From Bin87 sp034423595 (GTDB lineage: Bacteria > Chloroflexota > Dehalococcoidia > Lucifugimonadales > UBA3495): DNA of 64,000 nt. A program made the translations under genes and the position numbers. The notes under the pieces are model-generated. The model made no database searches. It worked only from the letters and a program-made list of their open reading frames with translations, and was not told the origin of the DNA. Below, in pieces: positions 7,947 to 17,030 of the stretch. The stretch covers positions 1,302,001-1,366,000 of the forward strand of contig OZ242258.1 of the NCBI GenBank assembly GCA_965207025.1, written 5' to 3'. The first letter of the stretch is position 1, and the number at the start of each line of letters is the position of its first letter.

Positions 7947-9302
7947 ATGAGCGCAACCCGAACCCTGGCCCAGTTTATTGCCGACACCGACTTTGAAAAC
8001 CTGCCGCCTCCGGTCGTGGGGGCAGCCAAAGTAGCCATCCTCGACGGGGTGGCGAACATGGTCGCCGGCTCAGTGCAGGAACTGTCCGACATCATCGGCC
8101 GCTACGTGCGGGATTCCGGCGGTTCGCCCCAGGCCTCGGTGGTGGGCTGGGGCTACAAGACCAACCCGCCGGCCGCCGCCTTCGCCAACGGAGTATTCGG
8201 CCACTGCCTGGACTACGAGATCCAGGGGTTTCCGCCCACCCACGGCACCTCGTCCTGCCTGCCGTCTGCCCTGGCGTTGGCGGAACAGCACCACGTTTCA
8301 GGCGACCGAGTAATCACCGCCTACGTACTGGGCTGGGAAATCCAGGGACGGTTACGCGCCGCCTCAGCGCCGGCCACCCGTCCCGGCTATCACCCGCCGG
8401 GTCTGGTAGGCCCCCTGGGAGGCGCGGCGGCATCCGCCAAGACCCTGGGCCTGGACGCCGAACAAACCCTTATGGCCCTGGGCATCGCCGCCTCGCGCAC
8501 CGGTGGCCTTACCGCCAACACCGGCACCATGGTCAAGTCCACGCATCCGGGCAACGCCGCCCGCATGGGCGCGGAGGCCGGCATCCTGGCCGGCATGGGC
8601 TACACCGCCAGCGACGAAGCGCTGGAATCGCCCGTTGGTTTTGCGGCGGCCCTGTTCGGCGGCGAGTTCGACTGGGAAATTGCCACCGGCGGCCTGGGCG
8701 CGTCGTGGCGGCTGATCGATCCGGGCTTCGACATCAAGCGGTTCCCCGCCCAGGTGTACATGCAGAACGCAATAGAGGCGGCGTTGAACCTACGCGAGCA
8801 GCATGGCATCGGCCCCAGCGACATCGAGCAGGTGACCATCAGTCGCCGTGGACGGGGACATTCCGGGCCGGCGCCCCGCAGCGGTTTGGACGGGAAATTC
8901 AGCGTGGAATACTGCGCTGCCGCCGCTCTGCTGGACGGGCACGTGGGCATCGACACGTTCACGGACGCCCGACGTTTTGCGCCGGACATGGAGGAGATGC
9001 TGGGCCGCATCGGGGTGGAGCCGGAAGGTCCCGAATCGGGCGCAACCCTCGCCACCGCCGTGCTCAAAGACGGGAGGACGGTTAGCGCGGAATGCTCAGC
9101 GTTCAGCGGGTCGGCGTCCAACCCAATGTCGAGAGAGCAGAGGCTGGACAAGGTGCGCGATTGTTTCCGACGCGCACTGTCCGAAAGCGACACCGAGCGT
9201 GTACTGGACATGCTGGAGAATCTGGAAAACCTTGACGACGCGGCGCAGTTGATGTCGTTGCTGGGCCAGGCAGCGGCCGGCACGAGTCCGGGGGCCGCAT
9301 AG
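7947..9302 (+). CDS. MmgE/PrpD-family protein
   Basis: A 451-residue member of the 2-methylcitrate dehydratase/iminodisuccinate epimerase/itaconate-related superfamily. Seen: TLAQFIADTDFENLPPPVV at the N-terminus, AKVAILDGVANMVAGS, the hallmark AAFANGVFGHCLDYE (about 72-86), the glycine-rich HPPGLVGPLGGAAASAKTLG and KSTHPGNAARMGAEAGILA, and the C-terminal lid with FSVEYCAAAALLDG. No prpB/prpC neighbours exist, so propionate use by the methylcitrate cycle is not supported; many relatives act on other dicarboxylates. ATG start at 7947 with GAGG upstream. It diverges from the VOC pair, suggesting shared control, and is followed by glutamine synthetase from its own promoter. Confidence 0.88.
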   Translation: MSATRTLAQFIADTDFENLPPPVVGAAKVAILDGVANMVAGSVQELSDIIGRYVRDSGGSPQASVVGWGYKTNPPAAAFANGVFGHCLDYEIQGFPPTHGTSSCLPSALALAEQHHVSGDRVITAYVLGWEIQGRLRAASAPATRPGYHPPGLVGPLGGAAASAKTLGLDAEQTLMALGIAASRTGGLTANTGTMVKSTHPGNAARMGAEAGILAGMGYTASDEALESPVGFAAALFGGEFDWEIATGGLGASWRLIDPGFDIKRFPAQVYMQNAIEAALNLREQHGIGPSDIEQVTISRRGRGHSGPAPRSGLDGKFSVEYCAAAALLDGHVGIDTFTDARRFAPDMEEMLGRIGVEPEGPESGATLATAVLKDGRTVSAECSAFSGSASNPMSREQRLDKVRDCFRRALSESDTERVLDMLENLENLDDAAQLMSLLGQAAAGTSPGAA

Positions 9303-9367
9303 CGAGCCGTGCGTGAACGCGCGGAACTGAGGCGCTGCATCGCAAAATCATAGGCGGCAAGGTAGGA

Positions 9368-9373
9368 TATAAT
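9368..9373 (+). promoter_or_regulatory. -10 box of the glutamine synthetase gene
   Basis: A perfect TATAAT lies 31 bases before the ATG at 9405. No strong -35 hexamer is visible. The leader of about 25 bases holds a GAGG ribosome site. No NtrC- or sigma-54-type (GG-N10-GC) site was recognised. Confidence 0.45.
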
Positions 9374-9404
9374 TAGATGACAATTTCAAGCCGAGGTTTG
9401 GTCA

Positions 9405-10427
9405 ATGAGTTACAAGGCAGAATACATATGGATCGACGGACAGCAACCGACAGCAAAGTTGCGGTCCAAGGCCAAGATTGTTCCGGATGGAGAGGATCCG
9501 CCCATCTGGGGTTTTGACGGTTCCAGCACGAACCAGGCCCCGGGCGAAAACTCGGACTGCGTACTGAGCCCGGTCCTAGTGGTTCCCGACCCGATACGGC
9601 AGGGCAACAACAAACTGGTGATGTGTGAAGTGCTGCTCACCGACATGACGCCGCACCCCTCCAACACCCGGGCCGCCTGCGCCGCCGCCGCGGAACAGTA
9701 CGCTTCAATGGACTTCTGGTTCGGCATCGAGCAGGAATACACCTTCTTCGATGGCATTAAGCCGTTGGGCTGGCCGGACAATGGATTCCCCGCTCCACAA
9801 GGTGGATACTACTGCGGCGTGGGTTCCGACGAGGTTTTCGGCAGGCCGGTGGTCGAACAGCACATGGACGCCTGCCTGTATGCCGGCCTGGAGATTTCCG
9901 GCATCAACGGTGAGGTTATGCCGGCGCAGTGGGAATTCCAGATCGGCCCCATCGGTTCGCCGGCGGTGGGAGACCACCTGTGGTTGGCCCGTTGGCTGCT
10001 GTACCGCATTGGCGAGGACGTGTTGACTGTTGACGGGCGTCGGGGCATCAGCGCGACGCTGGACCCCAAGCCGGTCAAGGGAGACTGGAACGGCGCCGGG
10101 GCACACACCAACTTCTCCACCAACCGGATGCGGGAGGACTACGACGCCTGCGTTGCCGCGGCGGAGGCCCTGCAAACCCGCCACGACCTGCACATCGCCA
10201 ACTACGGCGACCGTATTGAGGAACGGCTGACCGGCCTGCACGAGACCTGCTCGTACCGGGAGTTCCGCTACGGCGTATCCGACCGGGGCGCGTCGGTGCG
10301 AATTCCGTGGCAGGTGGCGCGGGACGGCAAGGGCTACATTGAAGACCGACGCCCGAACGCCAACTGCGATCCCTACACGGTCACCCGGTTGATAATCGAA
10401 ACCGTGGGCGGCGCAGCCTCCGCATAG
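9405..10427 (+). CDS. glnII: Type II glutamine synthetase
   Basis: A 340-residue glutamine synthetase of the short, eukaryote-like GSII class, which joins ammonia to glutamate with ATP. Landmarks: EYIWIDG at the N-terminus, KAKIVPDGEDPPIWGFDGSS, the metal-binding GIEQEYTFF, SGINGEVMPAQWEFQIGP, the ATP/glutamate-site GAGAHTNFST, IEERLTGLHETCSY and SDRGASVRIP, then EDRRPNANCDPYTVT. The length is far below the 470 residues of bacterial GSI, and the adenylylation-site region of GSI is absent. GSII is patchy in bacteria (known from rhizobia, Frankia and Streptomyces), so finding it in this lineage is of note. It stands alone, without a PII or ammonium transporter gene, and ends at a hairpin terminator. 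Confidence 0.95.
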   Translation: MSYKAEYIWIDGQQPTAKLRSKAKIVPDGEDPPIWGFDGSSTNQAPGENSDCVLSPVLVVPDPIRQGNNKLVMCEVLLTDMTPHPSNTRAACAAAAEQYASMDFWFGIEQEYTFFDGIKPLGWPDNGFPAPQGGYYCGVGSDEVFGRPVVEQHMDACLYAGLEISGINGEVMPAQWEFQIGPIGSPAVGDHLWLARWLLYRIGEDVLTVDGRRGISATLDPKPVKGDWNGAGAHTNFSTNRMREDYDACVAAAEALQTRHDLHIANYGDRIEERLTGLHETCSYREFRYGVSDRGASVRIPWQVARDGKGYIEDRRPNANCDPYTVTRLIIETVGGAASA

Positions 10428-10452
10428 GCGGGTTGCCGACCTCTATGAACGC

Positions 10453-10484
10453 ATTGCGCCGCTCCTCAGGGGCGGCGCAATTTC
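10453..10484 (+). terminator. Hairpin terminator after glnII
   Basis: A 13-pair stem (ATTGCGCCGCTCC with one G-T pair) and a three-base loop begin 26 bases after the glnII stop. The T-tract is weak (TTTC), so termination may be partial or also serve as a 3' stabilising stem. Confidence 0.65.
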
Positions 10485-10522
10485 GTTGGCGACTATTGGA
10501 TCCCTGGAATCGGGAACGGGAG

Positions 10523-10900
10523 TCAGTCGGTGATGTAAGTGTGGGTGATGACCTCCCAGACGTGGCCGTTTGCGCATTCAAAGTAGAATCCACGGCCCTG
10601 ATGCAGGTGGTTGATCTCCCCATCCGTCCGTGAACGAGGGCCGCTTCCGAATACGACGCCCTCGTCTTTGATGCGCTGCAAAATCGCGTCGAACTCCTCG
10701 TCGGACGCCAGAAAGGCGTAGTGGTTGGAGCGAGGGTTGTCGGAGTCATCGAAGTCCAGGGTCAGGATGTCGTTGACCTTCACCGGCGCGAAGTGTCCCC
10801 AAGGGCCTTCGTACTTGAGGCCGAAGATGCGGGCGATGAACTCGGCGGATTTCACCTTATCGTAGGCGGGGACGATGGTGTGGTCGAGCTGTAAGGGCAT
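10523..10900 (-). CDS. VOC-family protein
   Basis: A 125-residue protein with two VOC half-folds: LQLDHTIVPAYDKVKSAEFI (3-22) and RSNHYAFLASDEEFDAILQR, ending GRGFYFECANGHVWEV. His7, the NHYAF His and Glu in FYFECANGHVWE are candidate metal ligands. The sequence resembles short bleomycin-resistance/glyoxalase-like members in actinobacteria and Chloroflexota, often of unknown function. ATG start at 10900 is preceded by AAGGAGG. Only 23 bases separate it from the upstream alpha/beta-hydrolase gene on the same strand, so the two are probably one transcript. Confidence 0.85.
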   Translation of the reverse strand: MPLQLDHTIVPAYDKVKSAEFIARIFGLKYEGPWGHFAPVKVNDILTLDFDDSDNPRSNHYAFLASDEEFDAILQRIKDEGVVFGSGPRSRTDGEINHLHQGRGFYFECANGHVWEVITHTYITD

Positions 10901-10923
10901 GGCGGCCCTCCTTGTAAGTTAAT

Positions 10924-12912
10924 TCAGCACTTTGCGCCTTCTGCGGACCAGTAGTCGTATTTGCGCCCGGCCAGGTCCACCACCTCGGCCACGTCCTCCT
11001 CGAGCAGATAGCCTTCAGACACCAACTCCGTCGCGGCGCGGGTCACCTGCTCAAGGTAGTCCTCTCGACTGGTGTAGCGTTCCTCGATGGACGTTCGCGG
11101 GTCGCCGGAGGTCTCGCGCTCGGACCGGGTGGCCGGCAGCGGCAGCGTCCAGCCGGCGAGACCGCCGGTGATGCCGATGAAAAGGCCCGGGTTGCCGATA
11201 CTCTCGTCGCGCAGGTTCCAGCCGGTGTAGGTGGCAACCGGGACGGCCAGGTCGGGCAGTCGGATGCCGCCGCGTTCGTTGAAGGATTCGTCAAGATCGG
11301 CCACGAGGGCAGGGAACTCCTCTCCCACGTCGGCCGGTAGCCTGGTGGTCCGGCCCAGGTGGGACTCCGGGCCGTAGTCCAGCCGAACGGCCCTGGTGGT
11401 CACGGCAGGGACACGCACTTCGGGGAGTTTCGCCAGTCGTTCCAGCAGCGTATGGGATTCCACCGCGGTGCCTTCGTTCAGGCTGGGATGGCGACTGGCG
11501 GGCGGCTCCACCCCCTCGGTAACCCAGCGGTCCAGGTTGTCCAGCGCAGCCCGCAGCAGGGGCGCGTAGTCCACGCTGTTGAAGGGAAGCTGCCCTTTGA
11601 TCCCGTCGGCGGGACGGATTTCGATGGGAGGGAAGTCGCCGGAACCGTGCTGGCAGCCGGCAAAATGGTAACGACGAACCGAGGGCGACTCCGGGGCGTC
11701 GGTCAGGGTCTCCAGGTCGGTGTGGATGAGGGCGGCGTCCCCGCGCCAGTACTCGGCGGAAGTGTTGGTGAACATTATTTTGGGGACGTTGCCGCTCCGC
11801 TCCAGGGCGTCCAGCAACGAACCCTGGGCGCCGGAAACCGGATCGGTCTGGACAGTGTCGGTGAATGGGAACATCTCAGGGATGATGTAGCACACATCCT
11901 TGGAAGGCTGCCCGAACCGCAGGTTGAACTCACCGCGCATCCCGCCGGCAACGTGGGGGATGATTCCGTCCAGGGCCGGCCGGTTTTCTTCATCATAGTT
12001 GATGCCGATGTGGAGGTACTGGCGCAGAAAGCGTCCGCTCTGGGAACGTCCCATGGCATAGGCGTAGTCGATGCCGCCGCCGCAGGGGTTCCCCGCCGAG
12101 GCTGGAGCATGCTTCAGGAAAGAGACCACGTCGCGCATGGCGGCAAAGCCCAGGCCCACAATGCGGCTGCCGGTGGTGGTGTACACCAACTGGTAGATCT
12201 TGCCCGGCTCGAACCCGGACGGCATGTAGATGTGGCTGTGCTGCGGTTCCAAATCGGCGTCCTCGACCCGGACGAAGGACCAGTGGCTGCGGTCAACGGG
12301 GGTGGCTGGGCTGTTGGGCAGGTCGCGCACCGTCAGCGTGGCCTCGGCCTCCTCGGGGTCTGCCGCAGGGTTGGGAAGGTGCTGCCGGTCGGCCAGCAGG
12401 AACACCTGGGTGGGTTCGTTGCACTGGAACTGGCACATTATCCTGCCGGTGAGGGGTCCTTGGGGGCCGACGGCCTCGGGCGCTTGGAGTCCGATAAGCC
12501 CGGGAGTGGGCGGCACGTCAGCCTGCCAGCCACCCCAGACCACCGTGTAACCCCGGCGCATCAGGTACCCGTTCCCCGCCTCAAGTGGAGCAGTGGGGTC
12601 ATTGGCTGTGGGGACACTGTTGAGGCTCAGGGCAGTCTTGCGGCCGCGGTTCACTACGTCGAACAGGATGCGGCGGTTGCCCCGGTCGATGTTTGCCGGT
12701 CGCAGCATGGCGAAGTCGGCGGAGAATTCCACCAATCCGGCCGAGTTGCGCGGCGCGAGGTCCAGGTCCGTGATCCCCTGGTTGCTGGTGTGTGACGGGT
12801 CCACTGCGTAGTGGGCCGTGCCCTCCAGAAGCTCATAGGCGCCCACGTCGCCGAAGCTCTTGCCGGCCGCGAAATTCGCGCGTTTAGTGATTTCCAGTTC
12901 TGTGATTGCCAC
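10924..12912 (-). CDS. Large alpha/beta-hydrolase domain protein (Abhydrolase_10 type)
   Basis: A 662-residue protein of a long alpha/beta-hydrolase family. The N-terminal half is beta-rich (VVNRGRKTALSLN, RRGYTVVWGGWQADV), and the hydrolase core carries the atypical nucleophile elbow AMGRSQSGRFLRQYL (286-300), with Ser290 the likely nucleophile, and a later FAGCQHGSGDFP that probably supplies the catalytic His. No signal peptide is seen, so it is likely cytoplasmic. Members are annotated as hydrolases or esterases of unknown substrate and occur in genomes that degrade aromatic or terpenoid compounds. It precedes a VOC gene in a likely two-gene operon. The ATG at 12912 is followed by AITELEITKR, a common start in the family. 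Confidence 0.8.
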   Translation of the reverse strand: MAITELEITKRANFAAGKSFGDVGAYELLEGTAHYAVDPSHTSNQGITDLDLAPRNSAGLVEFSADFAMLRPANIDRGNRRILFDVVNRGRKTALSLNSVPTANDPTAPLEAGNGYLMRRGYTVVWGGWQADVPPTPGLIGLQAPEAVGPQGPLTGRIMCQFQCNEPTQVFLLADRQHLPNPAADPEEAEATLTVRDLPNSPATPVDRSHWSFVRVEDADLEPQHSHIYMPSGFEPGKIYQLVYTTTGSRIVGLGFAAMRDVVSFLKHAPASAGNPCGGGIDYAYAMGRSQSGRFLRQYLHIGINYDEENRPALDGIIPHVAGGMRGEFNLRFGQPSKDVCYIIPEMFPFTDTVQTDPVSGAQGSLLDALERSGNVPKIMFTNTSAEYWRGDAALIHTDLETLTDAPESPSVRRYHFAGCQHGSGDFPPIEIRPADGIKGQLPFNSVDYAPLLRAALDNLDRWVTEGVEPPASRHPSLNEGTAVESHTLLERLAKLPEVRVPAVTTRAVRLDYGPESHLGRTTRLPADVGEEFPALVADLDESFNERGGIRLPDLAVPVATYTGWNLRDESIGNPGLFIGITGGLAGWTLPLPATRSERETSGDPRTSIEERYTSREDYLEQVTRAATELVSEGYLLEEDVAEVVDLAGRKYDYWSAEGAKC

Positions 12913-12986
12913 GATGCCTCAATGGCCGTTCCCCAGTGGACATACGCGGGAAACGGCCAGCATTCGCCGAGATTCGCTACGTGTAA

Positions 12987-13077
12987 TGGCGGAGAGAGCG
13001 GGATTCGAACCCGCGATACCCCAGAGGGGTATACCGGTTTTCGAGACCGGCGCCTTCAACCACTCGGCCACCTCTCC
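12987..13077 (-). tRNA. tRNA-Ser (anticodon CGA)
   Basis: Read on the minus strand, GGAGAGG at the 5' end pairs with TCTCTCC at the 3' end, followed by discriminator G and an encoded CCA. The anticodon loop CTCGAAA gives anticodon CGA, reading UCG. A long variable arm (TACCCC...GGGGTA) marks a class II tRNA, and the T-arm has GGTTCGAATCC. Confidence 0.97.
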
Positions 13078-13093
13078 GTAGCAGCGTATCCCC

Positions 13094-13102
13094 ATTGTAG
13101 CA
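13094..13102 (-). promoter_or_regulatory. Extended -10 box of tRNA-Ser
   Basis: Minus-strand TGCTACAAT ends 16 bases before the tRNA 5' end, giving a leader of about ten bases. Same design as at the other tRNA genes. Confidence 0.55.
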
Positions 13103-13170
13103 GATCGCTGCCGGAATACCGGCTTTTAGGCGTCTCGAAACACCCCCTATGCAGTTGTCGTTGGCTCTCC

Positions 13171-13198
13171 CTGACCATCGGAATATGAATGCTATAAT
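13171..13198 (+). promoter_or_regulatory. Promoter of pcrA, probably leaderless
   Basis: CTGACC (13171-13176), a 16-base spacer and TGC-TATAAT (box 13193-13198) form a strong promoter. The expected start is at about 13205 and the ATG is at 13208, with no Shine-Dalgarno box between, so the transcript is probably leaderless. Confidence 0.6.
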
Positions 13199-13207
13199 CA
13201 CCGGGTT

Positions 13208-15754
13208 ATGTCGTTGCAAGCACAGTTTTCCGAGCATCTCCCCGACCGGCCTGGCGGCCCGGCGTCGGCTCCTTATTGGGAGGAACCGGCCTCATCACCC
13301 TATTGGGACGGATCGGAACTGGCGGCGTTCGATTCCGAATATGCAGCAACGCGGTCCACGTCCGGAGCATCGCCGGCCATCCTGCAGGGACTCAACGAAC
13401 CGCAGCAACAGGCGGTCCAACACACCCGGGGCCCGCTGCTGATCGTCGCCGGGCCAGGCTCCGGCAAGACTCGCGTCATCACCCACCGCATCGCCTATTT
13501 GGTGGAACAATGCGGTGTTCCCCCCTGGCGGATCTTGGCCGTAACCTTTACCAACAAAGCCGCCCGGGAAATGCGAGATCGACTGGATCGCCTGATGATG
13601 GGTTCCGGAGAAGCCGTTACCATGGGCACGTTCCATGCCGTGTGCGCCCGCATCCTCCGACGCCACGGCGACCGCGTGGGTCTAGATAGCAACTTCACCA
13701 TCTACGACCAGGACGACCAGATCGACGCTATCAAGTCTGCGATGCAACTGGCCGAAGTTGACCCGCGCAGCTACAACCCACGCGCCCTGCTGTCGCGCAT
13801 CTCAGCGGCCAAGAGTAGTCTCCATGATTCGCGGCAGATGGGGCAGACCGCCCATGACGCCGAGGACGAGTACGGCGCTCATTGGATCGATACGTGCGCT
13901 CGCGTGTATCACTACTATGAAGAGGCGTTGACCCGCCAGAACGCCCTGGACTTTGACGACCTCCTGATGCGCACCGCGCAACTCCTTGAAACATCTCGGG
14001 AGGTGCAGGAGCAGTACCACGACCGTTACCAGCACCTCCTCATCGACGAGTTCCAGGACACGAACGTCGCTCAGTATCGCCTCGCCCGCCTACTTACCGG
14101 CCCACATCAAAACCTGTGCGTGGTAGGCGACCCCGACCAGAGCATCTATTCGTGGCGCAACGCCGATATTCGCAACATTCTGAGCTTCCAGAGCGACTTT
14201 CCCGATGCGATGGTGATCAGCCTGGGCGAAAATTACAGATCAACCAAGAACATCCTCAACGCGGCCGCCAGCGTCATTGCCACCAACAAAGAGCGCATAG
14301 AACGGCCGCTGTACACCAGCAATCCGGTTGGCTCACAACTCACCCTGCATGAAGCGTACAGTGAGGAGGACGAAGCCGCTTGGGCAGTGGACGAGGTATC
14401 CCGCCTGGCCCGGTCGGGACAATACCGGTCCGGCGACTGCGCAATCATGTATCGCATCAACGCGCAGAGCCGGGCGTTTGAAGACCAGTGCATGCGCCAG
14501 GGCATTCCTTACCGCTTGGTCGGCGGGGTGCGGTTCTACCATCGCAAGGAAATTAAGGATGCGATGTGCTACCTGCGGGTGATCTACAACCCGGGTGATG
14601 AGGTCAGCCTGCAACGAATCATCAATACTCCGCCTCGGGGTATCGGCGCGAAGACCGTGCAGGTTCTAACCGCCTACGCGGCCGGCAATGGGATGACCAC
14701 CCGCGCGGCAATGACCAGCATCGCGCAGGCCAGGGCGGAAAGCGGGCCGTGCCCAATCAGCGTGACCGCACGCGCGGCCCGCTCTATCGCCGACCTGTCG
14801 GTGACCCTTGACCGCCTGGGCGACGCCGCTCGCGAGCTGGCGGTTGCCGACCTGTTGGACCGGGTTCTCGACATGTCGGGTCTCGCCAAACATATCCATG
14901 CCCAGGACGACGGGGATGAGCGATGGGAAAACATCCTGGAACTGCGTGGACTGGCAGAGGACTATGGCCCTCCCGGCGACGGCAGCGTTGACGGCCTCAG
15001 CGCGTTCCTGGAGCGGGTGTCCCTGGTGTCGGACGTGGACCAGTACGAGCAGTCGGAAGATGCCTTGACGCTGATTACCCTCCACCAGGCCAAAGGGCTG
15101 GAGTTTCCGGTAGTCATGATGGCCGGCATGGAGGAGGGACTGCTACCCCACAGCCGTTCCATGGACACCCTGCGGGAGATTGAAGAGGAAAGACGGCTGT
15201 GTTACGTGGGAATGACCCGCGCCAAAGAGCGTTTATACCTGCTGCGGGCGTTTCGGCGGCGCTACCCATCGGCCGGCGGTGTGTCGCTGCCTTCCCGTTT
15301 CCTTGAGGATGTGCCCGATGAGCTGCTGGCCTCGCCCGCAATGGAGCGACCCGCGGGAACCCGCGCCGGCGACTACTCGCTGACCGCCTCTCAAAGCCGG
15401 CCGGGCCGCAATGACAGCGCCGTGATCGGTGGGGAATACGCCACCCGCCGCCGTGAAAGTCGCACCCGCCTGGGCGAAGGCACTGGGCCGGCCGGCGAAG
15501 CCACCCGCGGCCGTCTCCGGGGCAACATAGACGAAAAACTGACCGAGTGGGACTCCAGCCGCTCCGTCTCAAAAAAGCAACCCGGACGCGCCCCGTTGAC
15601 AGTAGGAGAAATAGTACGCCACCAGGTGTTCGGCGAGGGCGTAGTGCAGGATGTCCAGGGCGAGGGCGATACCGAGCAGGCCACCGTAAACTTCGGCGGC
15701 GATGTGGGACTCAAGCGTCTGCTGGTATCTCTGGCCCCTTTGGAAAGAAGCTGA
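13208..15754 (+). CDS. pcrA: UvrD/PcrA-type superfamily 1 DNA helicase
   Basis: An 848-residue 3'-5' DNA helicase for repair and replication-fork upkeep. All SF1A motifs are visible: Q motif LNEPQQQAV (62-70), Walker A AGPGSGKT (81-88), motif Ia TFTNKAAREM, motif II LLIDEFQDTN, motif III VVGDPDQSIYSWRNAD, motif IV ENYRST, motif V TLHQAKGLEFPVV, and motif VI CYVGMTRAKERLYL. The last 50 residues (GEIVRHQVFGEGVV...VNFGG) form the Tudor-like tail that binds RNA polymerase in PcrA. An extra, low-complexity N-terminal stretch of about 60 residues precedes the Q motif; an internal start would remove it, but the promoter spacing favours 13208. It is followed 51 bases later by a solute-binding gene. 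Confidence 0.93.
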   Translation: MSLQAQFSEHLPDRPGGPASAPYWEEPASSPYWDGSELAAFDSEYAATRSTSGASPAILQGLNEPQQQAVQHTRGPLLIVAGPGSGKTRVITHRIAYLVEQCGVPPWRILAVTFTNKAAREMRDRLDRLMMGSGEAVTMGTFHAVCARILRRHGDRVGLDSNFTIYDQDDQIDAIKSAMQLAEVDPRSYNPRALLSRISAAKSSLHDSRQMGQTAHDAEDEYGAHWIDTCARVYHYYEEALTRQNALDFDDLLMRTAQLLETSREVQEQYHDRYQHLLIDEFQDTNVAQYRLARLLTGPHQNLCVVGDPDQSIYSWRNADIRNILSFQSDFPDAMVISLGENYRSTKNILNAAASVIATNKERIERPLYTSNPVGSQLTLHEAYSEEDEAAWAVDEVSRLARSGQYRSGDCAIMYRINAQSRAFEDQCMRQGIPYRLVGGVRFYHRKEIKDAMCYLRVIYNPGDEVSLQRIINTPPRGIGAKTVQVLTAYAAGNGMTTRAAMTSIAQARAESGPCPISVTARAARSIADLSVTLDRLGDAARELAVADLLDRVLDMSGLAKHIHAQDDGDERWENILELRGLAEDYGPPGDGSVDGLSAFLERVSLVSDVDQYEQSEDALTLITLHQAKGLEFPVVMMAGMEEGLLPHSRSMDTLREIEEERRLCYVGMTRAKERLYLLRAFRRRYPSAGGVSLPSRFLEDVPDELLASPAMERPAGTRAGDYSLTASQSRPGRNDSAVIGGEYATRRRESRTRLGEGTGPAGEATRGRLRGNIDEKLTEWDSSRSVSKKQPGRAPLTVGEIVRHQVFGEGVVQDVQGEGDTEQATVNFGGDVGLKRLLVSLAPLERS

Positions 15755-15805
15755 AGACCTCATAGTGCAATGTGCCGCAGTTTGAGGTTCGCCGGGGATT
15801 TGTTG

Positions 15806-16978
15806 ATGAACGTATCTCGTCGGCTTGGCGTGACTCTGCTGGTAACTCTCTTTCTTGCAGCGGCAGCATGTCAGACCGCCGCCATCGCCACCAACCAGGT
15901 TCCCGGCGTTTCAGAGAACGAAGTGCTGTTTGGGCAATCAGCCGTGCTGAGCGGGCCGTCCCAATACTTGGGAACATCGATGCGTCTTGGCATCGAGACC
16001 GCTTTCCATGAAGCGAATCAGAAAGGCGGTGTGCATGGTCGCTATCTGTCTTTGGAGTCCATGGACGATTCATACGAAACAGAGTATGCCGTTCACGCAA
16101 CCACCCATCTGATTGAAAAAGCCCAGGTCTTCGCGCTTATCGGAGCAGTTGGAACCCCAACCTCCTGGGGAGCTCTGCCCATCGCCCAAGCCGGTGGAGT
16201 TCCTTTCGTAACGCCCTTCACCGGCGCCGAGTTTTTGCGAGACCCGTCGCTGAAAAATGTGGTAAATCTACGTGCTTCCTACTACCAGGAATCCGAGCGG
16301 ATCATTGATCATCTGACCGGTGAAGATGGCACTAACCGAATTGGAGTGTTTTACCAGAATGATTCTTTCGGGGCAGCAGGTCTGCAAGGGGTCCGCTTGG
16401 CGCTCAATCGGCGTGGAATGGAAATCTTCGATACCTGGCAATACGAACGCAATGTCGGCGGCGTTGATGATGCGGCGTCAGAAATCATCGCGGCCAAACC
16501 GGATGCGGTGGTGATGTTTGGCACACCGGAGGCAGTGGCCAATCTGGTGAAACTGGTGCGAAAAGAAGCCGACCCGCGGTTCGCCACCGTTTCTTTTGCC
16601 GGAGGGAAGACGCTAGCAAACAAGCTTGGAGAGAATAGAAAAGACATCTACGTTACCCAGGTGGTGCCGTTTTACGATGACGTCCGGCTCCCGGTAGTGG
16701 CCAGTTACAACGCTGCCTTGCGGGCCTATAACCCCAGCGCATCACCTGATTTCGTATCGCTGGAAGGTTATTTGGCAGGCCGGCTTGCCATCTGGTTGCT
16801 GGACGCCTGCGGCCCTGATCTGACTCGCCGGTGTTTCCTGGAACCCGCGCTCAGCCATAACGAGATTGATCTGGATGGACTCATCCTGGAGTACAGCGTT
16901 GGGGACAATCAGGGGTTGGACCAGGTCTATCTGACGGTGCTGGACGAAAACGGGGAATACCAGCATATCTCCGATTAG
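15806..16978 (+). CDS. Branched-chain amino-acid-type (PBP1) solute-binding lipoprotein
   Basis: A 390-residue periplasmic binding protein type 1 fold of the LivJ/Leu-Ile-Val class. A signal helix (LGVTLLVTLFLAAAAC) ends in a lipobox Cys22; then VSENEVLFGQSAVLSGPSQY, GIETAFHEANQKGGVHGR, IGAVGTPTSWGALPIA and YQNDSFGAAGLQGVRLAL follow the family order. Such proteins bind amino acids, amides or aromatic acids and hand them to ABC permeases, or act as sensors. No LivHMGF genes adjoin it. The start is the ATG at 15806 with GGGGA upstream. The next gene, 52 bases on, encodes an NCS2 permease with a soluble tail, an unusual partner; whether the pair works together is unknown. Base composition is more A+T-rich than the neighbours. 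Confidence 0.85.
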   Translation: MNVSRRLGVTLLVTLFLAAAACQTAAIATNQVPGVSENEVLFGQSAVLSGPSQYLGTSMRLGIETAFHEANQKGGVHGRYLSLESMDDSYETEYAVHATTHLIEKAQVFALIGAVGTPTSWGALPIAQAGGVPFVTPFTGAEFLRDPSLKNVVNLRASYYQESERIIDHLTGEDGTNRIGVFYQNDSFGAAGLQGVRLALNRRGMEIFDTWQYERNVGGVDDAASEIIAAKPDAVVMFGTPEAVANLVKLVRKEADPRFATVSFAGGKTLANKLGENRKDIYVTQVVPFYDDVRLPVVASYNAALRAYNPSASPDFVSLEGYLAGRLAIWLLDACGPDLTRRCFLEPALSHNEIDLDGLILEYSVGDNQGLDQVYLTVLDENGEYQHISD

Positions 16979-17030
16979 CCGGTTCTTCGCAACCACGTTC
17001 GGCAGATAATCAGCGTAAATCCCAGGAGCA

